Assembly: GCA_945835085.1 (NCBI GenBank)
Contig: CAMAIG010000034.1
Coordinates: 1-9,018 of the forward strand
Direction of reading: 5' to 3'
DNA: 9,018 nucleotides
Origin: an uncultured Ruminococcus sp.
Lineage (GTDB): Bacteria; Bacillota; Clostridia; Oscillospirales; Ruminococcaceae
A program made the position numbers and the translations under genes. The notes under the pieces are model-generated. The model made no database searches. It was not told the DNA's origin and worked only from the letters and a program-made list of their open reading frames with translations. This document shows positions 1-6,184 of this stretch, piece by piece (position 1 is the stretch's first letter; the number at the start of each line of letters is the position of its first letter).

Positions 1-224
1 AGGAGCACCCTATCCTTAATGATGATATCGACAGCTTTAATGCAGAGCTTCTGAAGTTTGCAAACAACAGAGGCGTGTATTATGTTGATCTGAACTCCGC
101 TCTCAAGGGTGAGGACGGGAAATTCCCTGCCGAAAATGCCGAATCCGACGGCATTCATTTCAAGAAGGCGACCTATGATATTATGCTTGAATTTTTGCTG
201 ACCCATGTTCATCAGGGCAGCTGA
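1..224 (+). CDS. SGNH/GDSL-type hydrolase, C-terminal end (5' truncated by window)
   Basis: The open frame is entered at base 3 and ends at TGA 222-224, giving the last 73 residues of a protein. The tail contains SDGIHF: Asp at local residue 49 and His at 52. This matches block V of the SGNH/GDSL hydrolase fold (DxxH), which supplies the acid and base of the catalytic triad. The preceding stretch, with a helix 'FNAELLKFANN' and then 'YYVDLNSAL', is the usual strand-helix pattern before block V in small esterases and acyl-hydrolases. The Ser block and the N-terminus, including any signal peptide, lie outside the window, so substrate and location cannot be read. It lies 53 bases upstream of a lipoprotein gene on the same strand, so a shared transcript is likely. 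Family assignment is fairly sure; the substrate is unknown and could be a carbohydrate O-acyl ester. Confidence 0.75.
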   Translation, partial: EHPILNDDIDSFNAELLKFANNRGVYYVDLNSALKGEDGKFPAENAESDGIHFKKATYDIMLEFLLTHVHQGS

Positions 225-277
225 CAATATGCGTATCAACATGAGTATTACGCAAATCTGAACAAGAGGAAGATAGT

Positions 278-856
278 ATGAAGAAAATTCTTTGCGCAGT
301 GTGTGCAGCTATTCTTGCAGCAGGGCTTTCGGGCTGCGGTGCGGACAGCAGTGCGGCTGAGAAAAATAAGCCTGCTGAAACGAAAGCTGACTCAGTATCT
401 TCAGCCGATGCCGCCGATACGGATGTGACCGAGGAAACAGCTGCTTCCGATACATCCGAGGAAGAAATTTCAAAGAAGGCTGTATGCGCCGACATTACAG
501 CGTCAATACTTGAAAGTATAGAATTTCCCTCCATGGCTGAGGTAACGGCTGAGCGTGCGGAGATCTATATTGATTTCGCAATACCTGAGGGCTGCGATTT
601 TTCAATGTATATATGCGGTTCGGGCGGCTTTGCAGACGAGGTCTGCGTTATAAGCGGCGATTTTGACTCAGATGCTTTTGAGGCTGCAGTGGAGAAAAGA
701 ATTACTTCCAGAAAAAGGGACTTTGAAGGATATAATCCCGATGAGTTCGACAAGCTGGAGGATTATTATTATGAATATACGGACGGTTTTGCCATTTATA
801 CCGTAACTGCCGACAATGACACAAGTGCCCGAATTTTTGAGGAAATGGTGAAATAA
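278..856 (+). CDS. DUF4358-like secreted lipoprotein
   Basis: The product has 192 residues. It begins with a lipoprotein signal peptide: MKK, a hydrophobic stretch rich in Ala/Cys/Leu, and a lipobox LSGC with the lipidated Cys at residue 20. It should therefore be anchored to the outer face of the membrane. Residues 21-70 form a low-complexity Ala/Ser/Asp/Glu/Thr linker. Residues 75-192 form a compact alpha/beta domain with the layout of DUF4358 proteins: a 'FPSMAEV' start, a central 'DEVCVISG' strand, a helix ending in Arg/Lys-rich 'EKRITSRKRDFEGYNPDEFDKLED', and a final 'TDGFAIYTVTADN' strand. The function of this family is not established. The start is supported by AGAGGAAG at 265-272, five bases before the ATG. 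It follows the SGNH hydrolase gene by 53 bases, which suggests a joint role at the cell surface. No catalytic motif is visible. The lipoprotein call is strong and the DUF4358 call is from recalled family pattern. Confidence 0.8.
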   Translation: MKKILCAVCAAILAAGLSGCGADSSAAEKNKPAETKADSVSSADAADTDVTEETAASDTSEEEISKKAVCADITASILESIEFPSMAEVTAERAEIYIDFAIPEGCDFSMYICGSGGFADEVCVISGDFDSDAFEAAVEKRITSRKRDFEGYNPDEFDKLEDYYYEYTDGFAIYTVTADNDTSARIFEEMVK

Positions 857-889
857 ATGTTCATTTGATGAAATATTTACAAAAAGCTA

Positions 890-918
890 TTTACAAATCC
901 TGTGATTTATAGTAAAAT
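890..918 (+). promoter_or_regulatory. Candidate sigma-A promoter for the pyrH operon
   Basis: The -35 box TTTACA (890-895) is separated by exactly 17 bases from the -10 box TAAAAT (913-918). Each box differs from the vegetative consensus at one position. Transcription would begin near 925, about 30 bases before the pyrH ATG. A second TTTACA lies at 876-881, inside a 10-bp direct repeat TATTTACAAA (874-883 and 888-897). The A-rich sequence upstream could act as an UP element. It sits in the only sizeable gap between the lipoprotein gene and pyrH, which fits the start of a new operon. Confidence 0.7.
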
Positions 919-957
919 ATATAAAAGCCATTATGTTTTGGAAAGGAAGTATGATCC

Positions 958-1674
958 ATGGCCGATACGATAAAATATAAGCGTGTGCTTCTGAAGCTCA
1001 GCGGTGAAGCCCTGGCAGGCAGCAAATCCTCCGGTCTTGATTACAGTGTTATAACCCCCATCTGCAAGAGCATTAAGAAATGTGCAGATGCAGGCGTCCA
1101 GATCGGTATTGTTGTTGGCGGAGGTAATTTCTGGAGAGGACGTTCAAGCGGTGCAATGGACCGTACAAGAGCAGACCATATCGGAATGCTTGCTACTACA
1201 ATGAATTCCCTTGCAGTAGCCGATGTTCTTGAGTCCTTGGGACTTGACGTCCGTGTTCAGACCGCTATCTCAATGCCTCAGGTCGCCGAGCCATACATAA
1301 GAAACAAGGCGATGCGTCACTTTGAAAAGGGCAGAGTTGTTATCTTCGGCTGCGGAACGGGAAATCCCTTCTTCTCCACCGATACCGCTTCAACTCTCCG
1401 TGCCGCCGAGATAGAGGCTGATATCGTATTAAAGGCTACCATGGTTGACGGAGTTTACGATAAGGACCCCAACAAGTATGACGATGCGGTGAAGTTTGAC
1501 CGCCTTACTTTCAATGATATACTTGTGAAAAATCTTGCCGTTATGGACAGTACAGCTGCTTCAATGTGTAAGGACAATAATCTCCCTATCATCGTATTCG
1601 ACCTCAACCGTCCCGATAATATCTATGATGCCTGCATGGGCAAGCCTGTAGGTACTCTTGTAGTTCCCGAGTAA
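958..1674 (+). CDS. pyrH: UMP kinase (uridylate kinase)
   Basis: This cytoplasmic enzyme transfers phosphate from ATP to UMP to give UDP, feeding RNA synthesis and UDP-sugar precursors of the cell wall. The 238-residue length is normal for the bacterial hexameric enzyme of the amino-acid kinase fold. Visible motifs are LKLSGEAL (residues 12-19, phosphate-binding Lys13), GGGNFWRG (54-61), [11 protein letters not shown] (67-77, with the UMP-contacting Asp73), [12 protein letters not shown] (133-144, UMP/phosphoryl loop) and VDGVYDKDP (nucleotide-binding region). The start is set by AAAGGAAG at 942-949, eight bases before the ATG; another ATG at 951 is out of frame. It is the first gene of the operon and is followed by frr after 42 bases, the near-universal bacterial pairing. 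The rpsB-tsf genes that often precede pyrH are not upstream here. Bacterial UMP kinases are typically activated by GTP and inhibited by UTP. Confidence 0.97.
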   Translation: MADTIKYKRVLLKLSGEALAGSKSSGLDYSVITPICKSIKKCADAGVQIGIVVGGGNFWRGRSSGAMDRTRADHIGMLATTMNSLAVADVLESLGLDVRVQTAISMPQVAEPYIRNKAMRHFEKGRVVIFGCGTGNPFFSTDTASTLRAAEIEADIVLKATMVDGVYDKDPNKYDDAVKFDRLTFNDILVKNLAVMDSTAASMCKDNNLPIIVFDLNRPDNIYDACMGKPVGTLVVPE

Positions 1675-1700
1675 TTAAAAGCATTGTAAAAATATATTTT

Positions 1701-1707
1701 GAAAGGA
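1701..1707 (+). promoter_or_regulatory. Ribosome binding site that fixes the frr start
   Basis: GAAAGGA ends nine bases before ATG 1717. An in-frame TTG at 1699 would start before and overlap this site, so it cannot be the initiation codon. The site therefore selects ATG 1717. Confidence 0.85.
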
Positions 1708-1716
1708 AAATCTATT

Positions 1717-2271
1717 ATGAACGAACAGATCAAAACAGCTCAGGAGAAAATGAACAAGTGCATCGCAGCTTTTGAAAGAGAGCTTTCTACTATCAGAGCA
1801 GGCAGAGCAAATCCCGCTATCCTCGATAAGGTAATGGTTGACTATTACGGAACTCCCACCGCTATCAACGCAATGGCTGCCATCAGCGTTTCCGAGGCAA
1901 GAGTTCTCGTTATCCAGCCCTGGGATGTTTCCTCCCTCAAGAATATCGAAAAGGCTATCATTGCTTCCGATATAGGCATCACTCCCACAAACGACGGAAA
2001 GGCACTCCGCCTTACCTTCCCCCAGCCTACTGAGGAGCGCCGCAAGGAGCTTGTTAAGCAGGTAAAGGCAACAGGCGAGGAAGCAAAGGTCACTATCAGA
2101 AATGCAAGACGTGACGCTATGGATAAGTTCAAGGCAATGAAGAAGAATTCCGAGATCACAGAGGACGATGTAAAGAGCCTTGAAAAGGATCTGCAGAAGG
2201 TTACCGATAAGGCAATTGCCGATATCGACGCAGCTTCCGCAGCAAAGGAAAAGGAGATCATGACTGTCTGA
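1717..2271 (+). CDS. frr: Ribosome recycling factor
   Basis: RRF acts in the cytoplasm with EF-G to split the post-termination ribosome so that it can be reused. From ATG 1717 the protein has 184 residues, matching the usual length of about 185. The sequence shows the two-domain pattern: an N-terminal helix with 'AFERELSTIRAGRANPAILDKVMVDYYGTP', where the conserved RAGRA lies on domain I; the central beta/alpha domain II with 'ARVLVIQPWD', 'IEKAI..SDIGITPTNDGKALRL' and 'FPQPTEERRKELVKQVK'; and long C-terminal helices with 'VTIRNARRDAMDKFKAMKK' and 'ITEDDVKSLEKDLQKVTDKAIADID'. All are hallmarks of the family. It lies 42 bases after pyrH and 35 bases before uppS, so it should be co-transcribed with both. 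Nothing unusual is seen. Confidence 0.97.
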   Translation: MNEQIKTAQEKMNKCIAAFERELSTIRAGRANPAILDKVMVDYYGTPTAINAMAAISVSEARVLVIQPWDVSSLKNIEKAIIASDIGITPTNDGKALRLTFPQPTEERRKELVKQVKATGEEAKVTIRNARRDAMDKFKAMKKNSEITEDDVKSLEKDLQKVTDKAIADIDAASAAKEKEIMTV

Positions 2272-2306
2272 TCTGAAAAAATCAGCTTAGCCGGAGGATC
2301 ATCGCA

Positions 2307-3029
2307 ATGGCAGGATCGGATAATAATACTGCTCCCTGTGTTCCCGTTCATCTTGGAATAATAATGGATGGAAACGGCAGATGGGCAAAAAAACGGGGAT
2401 TACCCCGCAGCATGGGTCATAAAGCAGGTGCGGAGGCATTAAGATGCATTACGGACTGCTGCCGAAGATGGGGAGTAAGGTATCTTACCTATTACGCCTT
2501 TTCCACCGAAAACTGGAAGCGCCCAAAGGAAGAGATCGACGCTCTTATGAAGCTTTTTGATGAATATCTTGACGAAGCCTTTACTTTAGAAAAGGAGCAG
2601 ACAAGGATTATCTTTCTGGGCGACAAGGCTCCCTTTCCCGAAAAGCTCCGTGCAAAGATGGAAAAGCTCGAAAAGACCAGTGAAAAATATGATTCCATGA
2701 CCGTTATGCTTGCCATGAATTACGGCGGCAGGGACGATATAATTCATGCAGCAAAAAGGCTTGCCGAATATGCAGCCGAGGGTGATATCACTCCCTCGGA
2801 TATTGATGAAAAAATGCTGTCGGGGCAGCTTTATACAAAGGGAGCGCCCGATGCGGACCTTATTATCCGCACAAGCGGCGAGCAGCGGCTGTCGAATTTC
2901 CTTTTGTGGCAGGCAGCATACGCTGAATTTTATTTCACCGATGTGCTGTGGCCCGATTTCAATGAGAAAGAGCTGAAAAAGGCTTTTGAAGAATATGCTA
3001 AAAGAAACCGACGCTTCGGGGGTGTGTGA
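2307..3029 (+). CDS. uppS: Isoprenyl transferase (undecaprenyl diphosphate synthase)
   Basis: This cis-prenyltransferase adds isopentenyl diphosphate units to farnesyl diphosphate to make C55 undecaprenyl diphosphate, the lipid carrier for peptidoglycan and other wall polymers. The 240-residue length is typical. Motifs in order are HLGIIMDGNGRWAKKRG (residues 15-31, catalytic Asp21), GHKAGAEALR, YAFSTENWKRPKEEI, the MNYGGRDDI segment, and DLIIRTSGEQRLSNFLLWQ with Arg188 and Arg194, which bind the diphosphate of IPP. AYAEFYFTDVLWPDF follows with Glu207, the residue that helps hold Mg2+. The ATG is preceded by GGAGG at 2293-2297, nine bases away. The stop codon TGA directly abuts the TTG start of cdsA, so translation of the two is probably coupled. 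It is in the same operon as dxr and ispG, which help supply its C5 building blocks. Confidence 0.96.
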   Translation: MAGSDNNTAPCVPVHLGIIMDGNGRWAKKRGLPRSMGHKAGAEALRCITDCCRRWGVRYLTYYAFSTENWKRPKEEIDALMKLFDEYLDEAFTLEKEQTRIIFLGDKAPFPEKLRAKMEKLEKTSEKYDSMTVMLAMNYGGRDDIIHAAKRLAEYAAEGDITPSDIDEKMLSGQLYTKGAPDADLIIRTSGEQRLSNFLLWQAAYAEFYFTDVLWPDFNEKELKKAFEEYAKRNRRFGGV

Positions 3030-3872
3030 TTGAAAACAAGAATGATTACAGCTGTGATAGGTATTGCTGTGGGCATAAGCGTGCTTGTGTTCCATAATAC
3101 GCTGTTATATCCGCTGTTTGTTGCACTTATCTCTGCCCTCAGTGTTCATGAGATACTTACGGTATGCGGCTGCGGGTCGAAGAAATTCCCTGTTCATTAC
3201 GGAATGTGCCTGCTTTTCGCAACGGTGATACCGATACTATCATGGTTCCCTCAGGTCGGAGATATATGGCGCTATTTCGCTGCGTCTGTTATCGTTTTCT
3301 GTATGTTTGCGGGATATGTTTTCGATCACAAGAAGCTTCCCTTTGACAAGCTTGCTGCGATGGTTACTGTGACCTGCCTTATTACACTGTCTGTAAACTG
3401 CCTTATCTCACTTGTGCATATGGACGATGTACACGGCATATGCTATGTAGTGCTGGCGCTTATGGCAGCATGGATCCCCGATGCAGGAGCTTATTTTGTG
3501 GGAACTGCATTCGGAAAGCACAAGCTTTGTCCCGATATCTCTCCCAAGAAAACTATCGAGGGAGCTGTGGGAGGACTTGCGGTAACTGCTGTGGTTTTTG
3601 CAGCTTTCGGCATTTGCTATCAGCAGATAATGCACAGGATGGGTATAGATTTCAATGTGAACTATGCAGCCCTTGTCATTATCATGGTGATCGCTACACC
3701 AATAAGCATGATAGGCGATCTTTCGGCTTCCCTTCTCAAGCGTGAATACGGGATAAAGGATTTCGGAAAGCTCCTTCCCGGTCACGGAGGAATTGTAGAC
3801 CGATTTGACAGCGTATATTTTGTTCTGCCCTATATCATGCTTGTATTCCGTGCGTTCAGAATATTTTATTGA
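3030..3872 (+). CDS. cdsA: Phosphatidate cytidylyltransferase (CDP-diglyceride synthase)
   Basis: This integral membrane enzyme makes CDP-diacylglycerol from phosphatidic acid and CTP, the branch point for bacterial phospholipids. The product has 280 residues, usual for the family, and consists mostly of hydrophobic segments starting at about residues 5-45 and continuing through residue 235. The C-terminus carries the CDS signature: SASLLKREYGIKDFGKLLPGHGGIVDRFDS, with the metal-binding acidic residues of DR.DS. Mid-protein 'WIPDAGAYFVGTAFGKHKLCPDISPKKTIEGAVGG' is also conserved. I chose the TTG at 3030 because MKTRMITAVIG matches the common N-terminus and the codon touches the uppS stop. The nearest Shine-Dalgarno-like run is GGGGGTG at 3018-3024, so initiation may depend on translational coupling. 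An in-frame ATG at 3042 is a less likely alternative. An RNA hairpin lies immediately downstream. Confidence 0.95.
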   Translation: MKTRMITAVIGIAVGISVLVFHNTLLYPLFVALISALSVHEILTVCGCGSKKFPVHYGMCLLFATVIPILSWFPQVGDIWRYFAASVIVFCMFAGYVFDHKKLPFDKLAAMVTVTCLITLSVNCLISLVHMDDVHGICYVVLALMAAWIPDAGAYFVGTAFGKHKLCPDISPKKTIEGAVGGLAVTAVVFAAFGICYQQIMHRMGIDFNVNYAALVIIMVIATPISMIGDLSASLLKREYGIKDFGKLLPGHGGIVDRFDSVYFVLPYIMLVFRAFRIFY

Positions 3873-3877
3873 TAAAG

Positions 3878-3925
3878 GTGCTGCTCTGAGCCATTATATC
3901 CGGGACAGAGCGGCACTTGATTTTT
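3878..3925 (+). terminator. Intra-operon hairpin with T-rich tail (possible partial terminator or attenuator)
   Basis: Arm 3878-3888 (GTGCTGCTCTG) pairs with arm 3906-3916 (CAGAGCGGCAC) over 11 bp: ten Watson-Crick pairs and one G-U. The loop of 17 bases is 3889-3905. The tail TTGATTTTT follows at once (3917-3925). This has the architecture of an intrinsic terminator, but it sits between two genes of one operon and the loop is long. It may reduce expression downstream of cdsA or stabilise a processed 3' end rather than stop transcription completely. Confidence 0.55.
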
Positions 3926-3938
3926 GCTGATAAGATTT

Positions 3939-3943
3939 GGAAG
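3939..3943 (+). promoter_or_regulatory. Ribosome binding site that fixes the dxr start
   Basis: GGAAG lies nine bases before ATG 3953. The in-frame TTG at 3917 is inside the T-rich tail of the hairpin and has no ribosome site. The in-frame ATG at 3944 directly abuts GGAAG. The site therefore favours ATG 3953, giving the N-terminus MKKINLLGAGG. Confidence 0.75.
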
Positions 3944-3952
3944 ATGATAAAA

Positions 3953-5107
3953 ATGAAGAAGATCAATCTGCTTGGAGCGGGAGGCTCTATCGGCACTCAG
4001 ACTGTTGAGGTATGCAGACTCCATGGCATTGGCATACATTCGGCGGCAGTAAAAAGCAGCTATAAAAAGCTTGCAGATATCGCAAGAGAATTTTGCACCC
4101 CAAGGGTCTGCATTTATGACGAAAAATACTATAAGCCTCTTAAAGAAGAGCTTGCCGATACCGATACCGAGATACTTGTCGGCATGGAGGGGCTTTGCGA
4201 GCTTGCATCGGATAATGATGCGGATATCACCGTGAATTCCGTTGTGGGCATGGTCGGTCTGATGCCGACCATATCAGCCCTTGAAAACGGCATGAACGTT
4301 GCCCTTGCAAATAAGGAGACACTTGTTGCGGGGGGAGAGATCGTTATGAAGCTTGCAGGGGAAAGGGGACTTGATATCCTTCCCATCGACAGCGAGCACA
4401 GCGCTGTATTTCAGTGCCTTATGGGTGTGAAGGGCGATGTAAGAAGGCAGCTCAAGGGTATTATCCTCACAGCTTCGGGAGGACCGTTTTACGGGAAAAA
4501 ATTTGAGGAGCTGGAGAATGTCACCATAGATCAGGCGCTTTGTCACCCTAACTGGTCAATGGGCAGGAAGATCACCATTGACAGCGCAACTCTTATGAAT
4601 AAAGGGCTGGAGCTTATGGAAGCCTGTCATCTTTTCAATGTGTCTGCTGACGAGGTTGAGATAGTTGTCCACAGGCAGAGCGTTCTCCATTCGGCGGTGG
4701 TGCTTTCGGATAATGCGGTCATCGGTCAGATGGGCGTTCCCGATATGAAGATACCCATTCAGCTGGCGCTTACATATCCTGAGCGTGTAAAATCCCTTTC
4801 GGCACCTCTTTCGCTTACGGATTACGGCTGCCTTACATTTGAAAAGCCCGACTATGAAGCTTTCCCGTGCCTTGGAGCCGCTGTGAGGGCTGCAAAGGCA
4901 GGAATGACTGCGGGCAGCATCGTTAACGGTGCAAATGAACGGGCAGTGGAGCTTTTTCTTGATGGAAGGATCGGGTTTAACGACATCGGCAGGGGAGTCA
5001 GCGGAGCGCTTGAAAGCATTGCGCTTAAACCCGTGACCGATATAGAAACGGTGCTTGAAGCTGACAGAGCTGCAAGAGAATATATTGACGATCTGTTCTT
5101 ATCTTGA
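3953..5107 (+). CDS. dxr: 1-deoxy-D-xylulose 5-phosphate reductoisomerase
   Basis: Dxr (IspC) rearranges and reduces DXP to 2-C-methyl-D-erythritol 4-phosphate with NADPH, the first committed step of the MEP isoprenoid pathway; it is cytoplasmic and the target of fosmidomycin. From ATG 3953 there are 384 residues, within the normal range. Visible parts are the NADPH-binding start LLGAGGSIGTQT (residues 6-17), NSVVGMVGLMPTISAL and ANKETLVAGG, the metal ligands in DSEHSAVFQ (Asp146, Glu148), the loop TASGGPF with Ser175, HPNWSMGRKITIDSATLMNKGLELMEA with His198 and the third metal ligand Glu220, and GVPDMKIPIQLALTYPER. All catalytic residues are present. Two departures from the common pattern are GAGGSIG instead of GSTGSIG and HRQS (240-243) where HPQS is common. 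It sits between cdsA and rseP, its usual place in Firmicutes. Confidence 0.96.
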   Translation: MKKINLLGAGGSIGTQTVEVCRLHGIGIHSAAVKSSYKKLADIAREFCTPRVCIYDEKYYKPLKEELADTDTEILVGMEGLCELASDNDADITVNSVVGMVGLMPTISALENGMNVALANKETLVAGGEIVMKLAGERGLDILPIDSEHSAVFQCLMGVKGDVRRQLKGIILTASGGPFYGKKFEELENVTIDQALCHPNWSMGRKITIDSATLMNKGLELMEACHLFNVSADEVEIVVHRQSVLHSAVVLSDNAVIGQMGVPDMKIPIQLALTYPERVKSLSAPLSLTDYGCLTFEKPDYEAFPCLGAAVRAAKAGMTAGSIVNGANERAVELFLDGRIGFNDIGRGVSGALESIALKPVTDIETVLEADRAAREYIDDLFLS

Positions 5108-5133
5108 AATGAGCAGTATGATCGGAGGAAACA

Positions 5134-6174
5134 ATGGGTAAGATCTTATCTTTGATATGTGCAGTGCTGATTTTCTGCATTATCGTTATTATACACGAAT
5201 TCGGACACTATATCGTAGCAAGAAAATGCGGGATAGATGTTTCGGAATTTGCCATAGGAATGGGACCTGTGATCTACAAAAAGCAGGGTAAAAATACCCT
5301 TTTTACATTAAGGCTCCTTCCTCTGGGAGGCTTCTGCTCCATGGGCGAGGATCAGGAGGCTGTGGATGAAAACAGCTTCCGCAACAAATCCGTATGGAAG
5401 CGAATGGCAGTTATCGTTGCGGGTGCGGTGATGAATCTCATTCTGGGATTTATCATATCGGTCATTCTCCTGCTCATAAGCGGCAAATATGTTTCAAACG
5501 TCATAGCCGAGGTAACGGAAGGCTCGGGCTGTGCCCAAGCGGGACTTTCCGTTGATGACGAGGTCATTTCCGTAAACGGGCTTCATGTTTTCACAGCTAA
5601 CGACATTATCTATCAGCTCCGCAACGACGAGGACGGAGTGCTTGATTTTGTTGTAAAGCGAAACGGCGAAAGGATAGCTATTAACGGCGTAAAGTTTGAC
5701 CTTGTTATCGACGAGGCAACAGGGGAAAGAGTTTTGAATTACGATTTCAAGGTCTATGCAATGAAGCTTACTCCATCTCAGCTCCTTCCGAGAGCTGCAA
5801 GAAAATTCTGCTATTATTCAAGACTTGTGGTAATGTCCCTTGCAGATCTTATCTCGGGAAAATACGGCATCAACAATCTACAGGGACCCGTCGGCATTGT
5901 TACGGTAATAACCGAAAGCGCTGCCGAGGTTGGATTTGACATAGAATATCTTCTGGATATAGGAATGCTTATCACAGTAAATGTTGGTATATTTAATCTC
6001 CTTCCTCTCCCTGCCCTTGACGGCGGCAGGCTCGTATTCCTCATTATCGAAGCAATACGGAGGAAGGCGCTGAAGGCGGAAACCGAGGGAATGGTGCATT
6101 TTATCGGATTTGCGCTGCTGATGCTGCTGATGATAGCGGTGACCTTCAATGATGTAAAAAATATTTTTGTATGA
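5134..6174 (+). CDS. rseP: RseP/RasP-family site-2 zinc metalloprotease
   Basis: This membrane-embedded protease cuts transmembrane segments of anti-sigma factors and remnant signal peptides (RseP in E. coli, RasP in Bacillus). The product has 346 residues. The first membrane helix (about residues 4-26) contains the zinc motif HEFGH, with His21, Glu22 and His25. The conserved 'GMGPVIYKK' and 'LRLLPLGGFCSMGED' segments follow. A second hydrophobic segment lies at about 90-118, followed by one PDZ domain (about 120-190; 'GSGCAQAGLSVDDEVISVNG'). The C-terminal catalytic half has NLLPLPALDGGRLVF (288-302), where Asp296 is the third zinc ligand. A final helix runs to the C-terminus. GGAGG at 5124-5128 lies five bases before the ATG. 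It is shorter than E. coli RseP, which has two PDZ domains; one PDZ is normal for Gram-positives. The substrate here is unknown. Confidence 0.95.
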   Translation: MGKILSLICAVLIFCIIVIIHEFGHYIVARKCGIDVSEFAIGMGPVIYKKQGKNTLFTLRLLPLGGFCSMGEDQEAVDENSFRNKSVWKRMAVIVAGAVMNLILGFIISVILLLISGKYVSNVIAEVTEGSGCAQAGLSVDDEVISVNGLHVFTANDIIYQLRNDEDGVLDFVVKRNGERIAINGVKFDLVIDEATGERVLNYDFKVYAMKLTPSQLLPRAARKFCYYSRLVVMSLADLISGKYGINNLQGPVGIVTVITESAAEVGFDIEYLLDIGMLITVNVGIFNLLPLPALDGGRLVFLIIEAIRRKALKAETEGMVHFIGFALLMLLMIAVTFNDVKNIFV

Positions 6175-6175
6175 T

Positions 6176-6179
6176 GGTG
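6176..6179 (+). promoter_or_regulatory. Weak ribosome binding site before ispG
   Basis: Only GGTG is seen, five bases before ATG 6185, and it overlaps the end of rseP to within a few bases. The start is probably supported by ribosomes finishing rseP (stop 6172-6174), that is, by translational coupling. An in-frame TTG at 6167 has no upstream purine-rich site. Confidence 0.5.
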
Positions 6180-6184
6180 CTGAT

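Noticed and set aside
230..254. Inverted repeat TGCGTA (230-235) / TACGCA (249-254) before the lipoprotein gene
   Set aside because: Only six pairs with a 13-base loop and no T-run; too weak to call a terminator or regulator site.
181..534. Antisense open frame of 117 codons over the lipoprotein gene
   Set aside because: Low-complexity Ser/Ala sequence arising from the complement of the acidic linker; the + strand gene has a ribosome site and a lipobox.
857..889. Terminator after the lipoprotein gene
   Set aside because: Only 4-5 bp AT-rich pairings and no GC stem or T-run, so no intrinsic terminator can be supported.
1699..1716. Upstream TTG start for frr, adding six residues
   Set aside because: It overlaps the ribosome site GAAAGGA (1701-1707), and ATG 1717 gives the normal RRF N-terminus and length.
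1845..2351. Antisense open frame of 168 codons across frr and the start of uppS
   Set aside because: It is the complement of two clear housekeeping genes, Ser-rich as expected for shadow frames, with no recognisable domain and no ribosome site evidence.
2586..3095. Antisense open frame of 169 codons across uppS and cdsA
   Set aside because: It shadows conserved uppS codons and resembles no known protein.
3917..3952. TTG start for dxr, adding twelve residues
   Set aside because: It lies in the T-rich tail of the hairpin with no ribosome site; ATG 3953 follows GGAAG at a normal distance and begins right at the nucleotide-binding strand.
6167..6184. TTG start for ispG overlapping the end of rseP
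   Set aside because: No purine-rich site upstream; ATG 6185 begins with the family-typical MRK.H.V.VG.
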